Shown piece by piece: positions 6,301 to 12,500 of a stretch of DNA of 15,520 nt. The notes beneath the pieces were generated by a model. That model searched no databases, was not told where the DNA came from, and saw only the letters and a program-made list of their open reading frames with translations. Source of the stretch: Flavobacteriales bacterium. GTDB lineage: Bacteria > Bacteroidota > Bacteroidia > Flavobacteriales_F > PHOS-HE28. Location of the stretch: NCBI GenBank assembly GCA_020437875.1, contig JAGQVR010000040.1, positions 1 to 15,520 on the forward strand, written 5' to 3'. The first letter of the stretch is position 1. The number at the start of each line of letters is the position of its first letter. The position numbers and the translations under genes were made by a program.

Positions 6301-9174
6301 GCAACCATTGATGCCAAGACCTGAGTCGGTGGCGCCAAGGCTGGTGAAATAGGTGCCACAGAAGGTGGTGCAAGGAGCAGGGTAGGCCGTGAGTGTGATG
6401 GCGTTGCCACTGTTATCGTTCGCAGGCACAGGTACGGCCGGTGTGGAGGTAGGACCCGTATAGACGCCCGGCGTGAAGGTGAACTTGCTGAAGCAAGCAG
6501 GCATACCCACGCAAGTGCCGGGATCACTCGCTGCGAAGTGGTTCGTCACGCGGGTGATGGTTTGCATCCCGAAACGGTCTGCACCGGTGGTTCCCGCCGG
6601 GTTGGAACCGTTGTAACCGATGCTGTGAGAAGAGGTCCAGGCCGTGTTCGTGGTGTTGTAGGTCCCATCGTATCCCTGGAAGTCACCATACACGTATTCG
6701 ATCACGTTGGATCCTTCGTACAGGCGCACCTGGAAATTCATGTTCGGACCGGGGATGTTGTAGCGTTCCAGGCCAGCCCATTCCATCACGATGACCGCTG
6801 AACCACTGCCGAGTGTGCCGATCACCTGATAGCGCGCGCAGAGGTCGCGGTTCGCGTAGGATTGACCGGTGAATACGAGGTCATCCCAGAACGGGGCAAG
6901 CACCCGGTTCTGGATGGTGCTTGTGAGGGAGTTGCTGAACGCGGTGGAGGTATTGGCCGTGTTGAACGTCATCCAGCCGTTGGAGCACATCTGGAAGCCG
7001 GTGACCAGGTTGCCCTGGTAGCGGAAGGTGGTCCCGGCCAGGCTCTGGGTCGTAGAGGTGTTGTCGTCACCATTGCTCGCTACCTGCCATCCGGAAAGTG
7101 GAAGACCACTGCCGCCATTGGCGGGCATGATGGAGTTCCAGGTCGCGCCGGTCGTGTAGGTCACATCGAAGGTGCAGAAGATCACCGAGGCGGTGCAGAC
7201 GTTGGAGGAGACATCCGTGCCACCCCCATTGGCGCAGGTGATGCGCATCCGATAGTAGGTGGTGGTGGTCAGGACCGGAGTCGTGTAGGTGGTGGTGGTG
7301 GCACCGGAACCGCCTGTGACGTTGGTCCAACCGCTTACACCATCAGCGGACTGTTCCCATTGGAAGCTGAGCTGCGTGGCACCTGTGGTGAAGCCGGTGG
7401 CAGAGATGACCGAGCCTGCGGTGGCCGTATTGCATTGGGTGGTCGCAGCGGTCACTGTACCGGCGACGGGGGTTCCAGCACAGGGGCTGGTGATCTGGAA
7501 GTTATCCACTCCGATGTCCGTGCCGCCGAAGTCGGACGTGGCCCTGAGACGGATGACAGTGGTGGCCGAGGTGCTCGTGATCGTCCTGCTGACCTGGGTC
7601 CAGGTCGCAGCAGTGGTCAGGATGGCACCCAGACGGATGAAGTTCGCGCCACCATCCGTACTCTGTAGAATGGTGAGACTATCCCCTCCGGATGTATTGA
7701 TGTAATCGAAGGCAAGACCATTGCTTCCGCTACCGGCGGTCATGTCGATGTAGAAGTCCAGATTGCCCTTTGATCCACTGGAGGAGTTGAACGAATGGAA
7801 GCGCGCGCTGAATGCGCCTTGGGAGAATACCGGAGAATAAGCGCCGGAGGTGCTCGTCCATGCAGCGGACGTGCCCTGGTCATTTCGGCGCCAGCTGTTG
7901 TTCCCTGTGGCTGGCGTGTTCAACCAACTCGTGTTGGGAACGTCCGTGGTGTTGCAACGGCTCGCCCAGCTCTCGAAGCCTTCGAGGTAGGAGCTGCCAT
8001 TGAAGACGGCATGAACGGGGAGAACAGGGTTCACGGTCACCACGTTCGAGGTATTGGTGGTGGGTCCGTTGGCGCAGTTGGTCCGGATGCGGAAATAGCG
8101 GGTGGCCGTCACGGCCGTCGTGGTGTAGGTGGCGGTCGCAGCCCCTGTTCCACCTACGACGTTGGCCCAGCCGCTCACGCCATCCGGGGACTCCTCCCAC
8201 TGGTAGGTCAGATTGAGCCCTTGGGTCAAGCCAGTGGCGGTGAGGACGGTGGTGTTCCCATTGCAAACGGAGACCGGGGTGGGAACAGAGCCAGGCGCGG
8301 GTGTTCCAGCACATGGCTGAGGGGCGGACCAGAGGAACGTACGACCTGTAACAGGCGGTGTCACCATGGTGCTCTCAAAGGTGCAGGAGGATGAATTAGC
8401 GGTACCAGCGGTGGTGCTGTTCCAGTTGGTCGTGGTCGTGCGGTTGTTGAAATCGGTTGATGCAGAACCACCCAGACCAACGTGTGCGGTGCTGGTCGTG
8501 GTGTTGAAGTTCATCGTACCATAAACAACCTCAACCGTTTGGTTGAGCGCAACGTCATTGGCCTGGTTCAGCCGGATCTGGAACGTCAAGTTCTGCCCGG
8601 TCTGGGTATACCTACGATAGTTCGTCCACTGGACCACCAGGGTCTGGTTGGGCGCCGTACCGATCGTTTGGACCCGGAGTTCCGATCCCGTCTGGCCCTG
8701 CAAGTCAGCAGCACAACCAGCGATCCTTGCGCGGAGATCAGTTGGAGTGATCGTACTTGTGGACGCTAGGGGGGTGTACGAACTCGTTGAGGTCATATTC
8801 ACCGACGGCGTGACCGCCGAGCGCCCCAAGGACATCCAACCATTCGAGTTGACGCCGAACCGGTCATAGGCCACACCGTTGTACGTGAAGCTGAACCCGA
8901 TCGGGAATCCGACGCCCGTGTTGGTCGCCGTGGTGCCGGTGCTGGCAGTCGCCGGATCGAGGAAGCGCTCGTCATCGTTGGCCGTCGACCCTAGCACGGT
9001 ACCACCTGTGATCGCGGAATAGGTTCCGACGGTGGATCCGTCGAAAATGTAGGTCGCGACCTGGGCCGTTGATCCCATGCTCACGAAGACCCCGAGGGAG
9101 CACGTTAGCATGGTCCTGCACAGCCACGGGACGATCCGCGTTCGTGCAGAACTGGTGTTGAATCTTCTCATCAT
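1..9174 (-). CDS. Giant multidomain secreted/surface protein with PPC-like repeats, 3' end missing (gene A)
   Basis: I translated this frame codon by codon from 9174 to base 1 and found 3058 sense codons and no stop, so the gene runs off the window. The start is an ATG-ATG pair (9174 or 9171) followed by an Arg-rich n-region, a hydrophobic stretch (about residues 21-36) and a likely signal peptidase site after STA, before QV (residue 38). Order of modules by approximate residue: N-terminal globular beta-module 40-280; Ig-like 286-384; jelly-roll-like module (GFESW to VDNFQI) 394-560; Ig-like 566-662; module with SNGW and APFWDDL 665-880; PPC-like units 915-1194; two FN3-like domains 1196-1389; GEVED domain (YGETEDYTI) 1390-1529; CUB-like 1616-1722; an unassigned Cys-bearing module to 1835; eight PPC-like units 1838-2929; then a module paralogous to gene B. 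Inferred role: T9SS-exported adhesin or matrix protein. The sorting domain itself is not in view and is inferred from the paralogous tail. No catalytic motif was seen. Confidence 0.96.
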   Translation of the reverse strand, partial: MMRRFNTSSARTRIVPWLCRTMLTCSLGVFVSMGSTAQVATYIFDGSTVGTYSAITGGTVLGSTANDDERFLDPATASTGTTATNTGVGFPIGFSFTYNGVAYDRFGVNSNGWMSLGRSAVTPSVNMTSTSSYTPLASTSTITPTDLRARIAGCAADLQGQTGSELRVQTIGTAPNQTLVVQWTNYRRYTQTGQNLTFQIRLNQANDVALNQTVEVVYGTMNFNTTTSTAHVGLGGSASTDFNNRTTTTNWNSTTAGTANSSSCTFESTMVTPPVTGRTFLWSAPQPCAGTPAPGSVPTPVSVCNGNTTVLTATGLTQGLNLTYQWEESPDGVSGWANVVGGTGAATATYTTTAVTATRYFRIRTNCANGPTTNTSNVVTVNPVLPVHAVFNGSSYLEGFESWASRCNTTDVPNTSWLNTPATGNNSWRRNDQGTSAAWTSTSGAYSPVFSQGAFSARFHSFNSSSGSKGNLDFYIDMTAGSGSNGLAFDYINTSGGDSLTILQSTDGGANFIRLGAILTTAATWTQVSRTITSTSATTVIRLRATSDFGGTDIGVDNFQITSPCAGTPVAGTVTAATTQCNTATAGSVISATGFTTGATQLSFQWEQSADGVSGWTNVTGGSGATTTTYTTPVLTTTTYYRMRITCANGGGTDVSSNVCTASVIFCTFDVTYTTGATWNSIMPANGGSGLPLSGWQVASNGDDNTSTTQSLAGTTFRYQGNLVTGFQMCSNGWMTFNTANTSTAFSNSLTSTIQNRVLAPFWDDLVFTGQSYANRDLCARYQVIGTLGSGSAVIVMEWAGLERYNIPGPNMNFQVRLYEGSNVIEYVYGDFQGYDGTYNTTNTAWTSSHSIGYNGSNPAGTTGADRFGMQTITRVTNHFAASDPGTCVGMPACFSKFTFTPGVYTGPTSTPAVPVPANDNSGNAITLTAYPAPCTTFCGTYFTSLGATDSGLGINGCSTTAGNEDDDVWFKFTASGISDYTLRLRCSPSYDGVLQLIGSDGTTNIACVNATGVGLIESHVATALPAGTYYVRIFHNGATVGASSGEFSLCLSEVVPPPANDDICGSANLPMVVPCSPLSGSTLSATASTTTPAPTCGTGSLVDVWYSFTATTTGDVITLQSGSGFNAAMAIYSSSDNSCSGTLTQVTCQNATSTAGAETYSGPWVAGNTYFVRVYHAAGGIGGSGAFTICRSMVAPVCATLSSPANGATVSTNPVPLTWNAANGATSYAVYVSLTNPPPQVTPTATVSVTNYDFVPSPYNACDVWYWTVVPSNTAGVASNQPCAVRSFNLASATCVAPTALTSSPTSTTSGVVSWTASVSSPGSYQLYWSTSATAPVCATAPTISNITGTSQAISGLPANATIYSWVRSNCGGSDLSAWAAAPNFFTGYCSATHTTVDELITNVTVGNINNTTTSPGAPLYSDFTSQVASMQAGQSYPISVTIAPIYTGDTIAVWVDWNGDLDFDDANELQVKLSAASGSVTSNIVVPASVSIGSKRMRVRLMYNTVPVPCGSVTYGETEDYTISICQQPNATVSIADNCPGDNFVITVNEATLPSGTINYTVDGVAQTPIAFTAPSTPLPAIADSSNVSISLANAGCVQNLGSFGSACPIQLNCSAPALNYTYCYKNSDGRTWTFTNPGGTVALKFVSGSMDVNDNILLWEGAVGGTPHATYPTLSGTLDGILVTSIGSTLSMSINSGASNSCFDGGQTAPWVFQARCGGCVEPSGFVTADPNENGFPEVDCGAIPEPTFNAYVGIIDNGIDANTGEPPATVGYRLYVNNVAQPDVTGLPGGEYYLLGTFPLNTDIDVTLLHEDQAGQSICNNPVATNFTVPFNLCPPANDQCVNAIDLTVNTPASCPANAVIGTTRGADMTGAAPTCGATPVQDVWYHINTVGFAQPILTVTDGTATVVGAQLFSACGTPLTGYCVADVTTGPIIVNAPQGEYWIRFFTTAAGAGTFSVCISAEVAGYECNGAINIPSIPVSNQSLVCSTAALPGLLNATNVPTVCGAASNNYKGGQEALYTYTATATGLQNITYSGQAWSAIFVYSGACPTNGGVCVGSVGSSATTQALQVNMVAGTTYYIWFDTWPTPNSPCTGTFSIQAPPAPPANDSCAGAITLTVNSGTSCTAQTAGTVLGATASSTTGQAVTPCLGTADDDVWYKFVATNTSHTISLNTVAGSVTTMNFAVYSGVCGTFTNIGCGPSSSTSSTTIAGLTIGATYHVRVYTNTATGGQTTTFNVCVTTPPPPPVNDDPCGAITLNVGTSCVFTQYTTSSATATAGQPTPSCASYAGGDVWFKVVVPAGGALNFDSNTGVILDLGMEIYSSSDNTCSGTMTAIECDDDDSVNGLMSYISRTGLTVGSTIFIRCWEYGNDNPGTFSICVSTPPLPPANDECAGAIALTVNPSLTCSAQTSGTILAATASAQATSPCSGTADDDVWYSFVATNTSHVVSLNNLAGSTTDMYFAVYGGTCGALSNVLCSDPESATVQGLTIGATYYVRVYTWTSTTGQTSTFNICISTPPPPPANDECAGAVNLPVSAGLTCSAQTAGTLQSATNSGLAVSPCSGTVNDDVWYRFTATATQHIITLSSIAPTTTLYMQLFDGTCGSFVHMSCATVNTYTTPALVAGNTYYFRVYSFGSTAVSTTFNVCVTTPPPGPPANDECAGALNLPVNLGSTCSNQTFGTVFGATASAGAVTPCSGTADDDVWFSFVAAGTSHTVSLNGVAGSVTSMNLAVYNGSCGTLTNIGCGATSATSSANVSGLVPGNTYYVRVYTNTATSGQNTTFNVCVTSPPANDLCANAIAVTCNSLTAGSTLGSSNTGNPGTCITDLSTAGGVWYTVQGWGGPMTASLCGASYDTKIGIFTGSCGAFTCVNGNDDDTGTGGAGVCGGGVSSSTSWTSTAGTTYYIYVTGYLTNVGTFNLTVRCGTTSPTCSANGLNLEFQNDMNPGQVSWQILNEAGTMTVLSGADPIPANSIGTQALCLPNGCYRLRVLDSAGDGMTTGGYELRTSGMGQRIIDNTNNYSSGSVSAIANGGSFCLPIGTVTPLWSSCDKLD
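390..2862 (-). repeat. Tandem array of six PPC-like six-Cys domains in gene A (units U5-U10)
   Basis: Six consecutive units of roughly 130-145 residues, in reading order: U5 2862-2441, U6 2440-2008, U7 2007-1612, U8 1611-1210, U9 1209-796, U10 795-390. Most start with a Pro-rich linker and AND-x-CAGA, reach a central ADDDVWYSF motif, and end in TYYVRVY and TFNVCVT. U5 to U9 each have six Cys at matching places (in the NDECAGA, S/T-C, PCSG, G-x-CG, xxC and FNVC contexts). U10 is more diverged, lacks the Asp triplet and has extra Cys. The fold is inferred to be a beta-sandwich like bacterial pre-peptidase C-terminal (PPC) or CUB domains; this is pattern recognition and has not been checked with a profile search. 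Such repeats typically act as stalks or ligand-binding modules. Confidence 0.85.
2866..3663 (-). repeat. Two diverged PPC-like units in gene A (U3, U4)
   Basis: U3 (about 3663-3290) starts CPPANDQCVNAIDLTV and has VQDVWYHI and EYWIRFF. U4 (about 3285-2866) has lost the PPAND linker and starts at YECNGAINI, with ALYTYTA in place of DVWYSF and TYYIWFDTW near its end. Each still has six Cys. They lead directly into the more regular array at 2862, so eight units run in a row. They could be older copies or a distinct subfamily. Confidence 0.75.
4590..5005 (-). other. GEVED domain within gene A
   Basis: Residues about 1390-1529 begin YCSATHTTVDELITNV and contain VDWNGDLDFDDANE, GSKRMRVRLMYN and the terminal YGETEDYTI. 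The combination of W-x-D-x-N-x-D and GE-x-EDY is the hallmark of the GEVED family, a domain common in large secreted Bacteroidota proteins and of uncertain function. The Asp/Asn-rich loop looks suited to calcium binding, which is inference. Confidence 0.88.
5010..5590 (-). other. Two FN3-like domains within gene A
   Basis: Residues about 1196-1389. The first has LSSPANGATVSTNPVPLTW, then ATSYAVYVS and WYWTVVPSN. The second has APTALTSSPTSTTSGVVSW, then SYQLYWS, ISGLPANATIYSWVRSNC. The Pro-rich start, the early Trp and the Tyr before a late turn are typical of fibronectin type III folds. They probably act as rigid spacers between the U1-U2 pair and the GEVED domain. Confidence 0.7.
5594..6432 (-). 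repeat. Upstream pair of PPC-like units in gene A (U1, U2)
   Basis: U1 (about 6432-6006) starts PVPANDNSGNAITL and contains EDDDVWFKFTA and GTYYVRIFHNG. U2 (about 6006-5594) starts PPPANDDICGSANL and contains VDVWYSFTA, IYSSSDNSCSG and NTYFVRVYHAAGG. U1 has no Cys in the usual AND-x-C position but keeps six in total. The pair is separated from the main array by about 1.9 kb coding FN3-like, GEVED and CUB-like modules. Confidence 0.8.
7190..8320 (-). repeat. Duplicated Ig-like domains flanking a jelly-roll-like module in gene A
   Basis: Two Ig-like copies (about 8320-8025 and 7480-7190) share CAGTP at the start, then a Cys-bearing strand, YQWEES or FQWEQS, DGVSGW, GG-G-ATT repeats, a TYTT strand, YFRIRTNCANG or YYRMRITCANG, and a closing SNVV-like strand. 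The segment between (about 7996-7500) runs from GFESW to IGVDNFQI and resembles MAM/jelly-roll modules found in T9SS cargo. The DNA of the two Ig copies is still clearly similar around 8168-8204 and 7327-7363, indicating an internal duplication. Confidence 0.72.
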
Positions 9175-9418
9175 CTCTGGTTTTGGTTGGAGGGAAAGGG
9201 AGCCGGAGGGAACTTCCGGCACCGCGAAACCCCGCGCAGGAAAGGAGCGGGGCGATGTACTGATCCGGCGGGAGGGACCGTGGGAAGGTGGAGGGTCACG
9301 AACGGATCAGGGCAGATACCGGGACCGAATGCCTTGAGGGCTCAGGAGCGATCGTGCAGCGCGCTCTTTCAGTGTCCGTACAGGAACGGATCACAGATCA
9401 GTTCGAGCGTTCGTCGAT

Positions 9419-9426
9419 CAAACATA
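9419..9426 (-). promoter_or_regulatory. Candidate Bacteroidota -7 promoter element for gene A
   Basis: The minus strand reads TATGTTTG, a perfect match to the Bacteroidota primary sigma factor -7 consensus TAnnTTTG. No clear -33 TTG is present at the usual spacing; the nearest is an ATG 16 bases upstream. If used, transcription would start near 9412 and leave a leader of about 240 bases before the ATG at 9174. Confidence 0.5.
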
Positions 9427-9460
9427 GATGGGTACGATACTGCATTTCCGGTTTCATCAT

Positions 9461-9494
9461 CATTTCATCCGCATGAAATCGATCGGATGGAATG
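9461..9494. repeat. Overlapping inverted repeats upstream of the gene A promoter
   Basis: ATTTCAT at 9462-9468 is a perfect inverted repeat of ATGAAAT at 9473-9479 with a four-base loop. The same left arm, extended to 9461-9471, also matches 9484-9494 in reverse complement at 10 of 11 bases. The two pairings exclude each other. Location just upstream of the TAnnTTTG element fits a transcription factor operator; an RNA switch is less likely because the candidate start site lies downstream. Confidence 0.45.
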
Positions 9495-9496
9495 AA

Positions 9497-9526
9497 GCGG
9501 CCCCCACCGTTTCCGATGGGGGCCGC
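9497..9526 (-). terminator. Intrinsic terminator-like hairpin after gene B
   Basis: Perfect 10-bp inverted repeat: arm GCGGCCCCCA at 9497-9506 and its reverse complement at 9517-9526, with a 10-base loop that can add two more pairs. It begins about 20 bases past the TAA of gene B in the direction of transcription. The stem is very GC-rich, but the following minus-strand bases (TTCATTCC) are only a weak U-tract. It probably separates transcription of B from A. Confidence 0.85.
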
Positions 9527-9546
9527 GACAAATGTTCGTTCCTCCC

Positions 9547-12500
9547 TTACGGCTGGATCACCAGTCGCTCGGTGTAGGTCTTGTCACCGGATGTGATGTT
9601 GACCATGTACATGCCACCGGACAGGTCGCCGTTCAGTTCGAGGTTCGTTTTCACGAAGCCGTCCTGTACCGCGATGGTGCGTGCTGCCACGCGCTTCCCG
9701 GTGAGGTCGTAGATGTCCACGTTCACGGTGTTCACACCCTCCTGCACGTTGCTCAGGTTCAGGAAGAGCTGATCGCCGCGGTTCGGGTTCGGGTACATGG
9801 TGAACTCGCCATCACCCTGAATGGTCAGGCTGTTGCCACCACCGTTCGGCAGGGCGCAGGGGTTGATCGTCACCAGGCAGACCTTGCCCCAATCCTCGGT
9901 GTCGGCGCAGGCAGCGGCTTCGCTGCTACCGGCCGGACCGAAGCACCAGGTGGCGCCACCGTCAAGGCTCACGCGCACATCCACCTCGTAGGTCTTGTTG
10001 CACTGCAGTGGCGTACCGGTGGTCCAGTTGAGCACCATGCGGGCGCTGGTCTGGGGCGGACGCACGATGCAGACGTTCTCACCCGTGATGCGGAAACGGA
10101 ACTGGTAACGCACCGAGCTGCTGGCCACCACCGGGATCGGCTGGGGCGGGTTGGCGTAGATGCGGTTCGCAGGGCTGCTCGCACCACCGAAGTTGCGGCT
10201 CACGCCACAGCTGTAGTCGCTGGTGTTGGCCGGGTCATCCTGCAGCTTCACACGGGGGCAGGCAGCCAGGGCGGCGTCGATCTTGAACAGGCAGGCCGGA
10301 CCGAAGGGCAGGTTGTTGCCGTCCACGCGACCACGTACACGCACGTTCATCAGAACGTTCGCAGGGATGTGCGGGGTGCTGATACTGTTGATCCAGCCGT
10401 TCACCTTGAAGTGGCAGGCACGTGTCGCACCGGAACCGTAACCATCGCTGGTGGCGTGGTTGCGGAAGCGGCGGAAGCTGTAGCTGCCGTTCGGGTCGAA
10501 GAACCAGAACTCGTAACCGCTGGTGGTGTTGGTCACACCGAACTCGGCGGTCACCGCGGCGTTGGCGTGTGCTACGATGAACTTGTTGTTCACCCAGTCC
10601 AGCTTGTCGCAGCTGCTGTAGATCAGGCCATCATTGCCGACCGGGACACAGAAGGCGCCGTTCTCATACGTGGCTGCGATCGCGCTCGAGCTACCGCTGC
10701 TGAAGTTGCCGAGGTTGTCGATGATGCGACGGCCGATCGGGCCGCTCTCACGCAACTGGTAGCCGCCGGTGATACCGCCGCTCACGAAGCCATCACCACC
10801 ACTGTCCATCACGCGCAGGCGATAGCAACCAACAGGCAGGCAGCAGTTCTCGGTGATCGGGCTGGTGATACCGTTCATCGCGACACTGAACTGGCAGACC
10901 ACCTGATCACTGTTCTGTAGCAGGATCTCCCAGGATGCCTGGCTGCTCAGCGCGTCGGTGCGCAGTTCCATGGTCACGTTCTCCGTGCAGGGCACCGCCA
11001 CGCACTGGCAGCTGCCGTTGATCTGGCCGAAGAGGAAGCCTGCTCCGGGGTCGGCATCGCAGAAGTCACCTTGTTGTCCGGCCAGCAGCGGGCAGTCGTC
11101 ATCGCAATCGATGATCTCGTCACCATCGGTGTCGGTGAGGTCGAGGGTGATGTTGACGGATGCATTCGCGCTGCAGTTCCCGTTGCTCGCGGTCACCATG
11201 TAGGTGGTGTTGCCAGTGACGGACACGCCGGTCGGGTTCTGGCTGTTGCTCGTGAACCCCGAGGGTGTGGAGGTCCAGCTGAAGGTCGGTAGTGGCGTTC
11301 CGGTCACGCTCACGTTATCAATGCACCAGTACCAATCATAGGTCGCACGATAACGGAACCGCAGGGTGACGGATGCCTGTCCAGCGTAGGCGTTCAGGCC
11401 CACCGTGGCATTCACGAACCCGGAAGCGGAGCCGAGCGTGGTCGTGTACGCTTGAGCGATGCTCCAGGAGGCTCCTCCGTTGGTGGACACTTCCACCACG
11501 GCGCTATCCCCAGTGTCACCGATATCACGATAGTAATGCCAGAAGCTCAACGATGCGGTGGTGACACCGGAAAGGTCCATGGCCGGGCCGATGAGCTGGG
11601 TGGCGGTGATACCGCCGGTTCCCTGCGCATCGCTATTGGTCATGAAGAACTGGCTGGCATCGTTGCTGGAGTAGGTGACCGAGCTGTACACGTAAGGGCT
11701 CGTCCGCAATGTCCATGCAGCATTCGCAGGGGTTCCGCTCGTGCTGCTGTTCACCGTGGACCAGCCTGCGGGCGTACCGACGCCATTGAAGTTCTGCGCC
11801 ATGATGCTCGTCGCTGGCAGGGCGTTCGCGGTGCTTGTCAGGTCCACCATGTCACCGGCGCACACGACGCCGTCGGAAGCGTTCGCGGTGACGCCGGTCG
11901 GTGTGGTCCTCACGGTCACGGCCACCGGAGCACTGCTGCCGATGCAACCATTCCCATCGGTCACGGTCACGGAGTAGGAACCGCTCGCGGTGACGGTGAT
12001 GTTCTGCGTGGTCGCACCTCCGGGACTCCACACGTTGCCGGTCGCGATGCTGCTGCTGAGCATGCCACTGTCACAGAACTCGATCGGCCCACCCGGCGTG
12101 ATCACAGGAGCGGGAAGTGGGTTCTCCACCACCACCACCGCACCAGCGAGCACGGAACCACCGCACGCATCGCTCACCTGGCAGTCATAGCTGCCGGGAG
12201 CGGTCACGGTGATGCTGGCCGAAGTCTGCCCGCCGGGGCTCCACAGGTAGGTGAAAGGCCCTGCACCATCCACCGCTGCGGCGGTGAGCATGGTGCTGCC
12301 GCCTGCACAATAGCTGAGCGTGCCGGAGATGGTGGCATCGGAGATCGGTGCCGTCGTGGTCAATGTCACGTTACCCGTGGTGGAGCAACCAGCGGCCGTC
12401 ACGTTCACGGAATAGGCCTGGCTGGCCACGTTCACACCGGTCGCAAGCGGGTTCTGCAAGGACTCCTGGCCAGCGATGAAGGCGGATGGGCTCCAGGCGT

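Larger units (their letters stand above)
9175..9546. other. Intergenic region between gene B and gene A
   Basis: These 372 bases carry no plausible gene on either strand. In the minus direction they hold the B terminator hairpin, a cluster of overlapping inverted repeats (9461-9494), a candidate promoter element (9419-9426) and about 245 bases of untranslated leader before the gene A start. The leader contains a small hairpin at 9202-9220 (arms GCCGGA and TCCGGC, 7-base loop). Confidence 0.8.

Noticed and set aside
1..9174. Possibility that gene A is a broken gene or several genes
   Set aside because: Reading the frame codon by codon from 9174 to 1 gave no stop and no frame change; domains follow each other without interruption.
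9077..9337. Small plus-strand open frame spanning the gene A start and leader
   Set aside because: It overlaps the gene A signal peptide region, has no domain and no promoter, and its composition looks random.
9532..10920. Plus-strand open frame of 462 codons opposite the end of gene B
   Set aside because: The translation is rich in His, Val, Arg and Ala with no recognisable domain, as expected opposite a GC-rich Thr/Ser/Gly/Asn-rich coding strand. It overlaps a well-supported T9SS protein.
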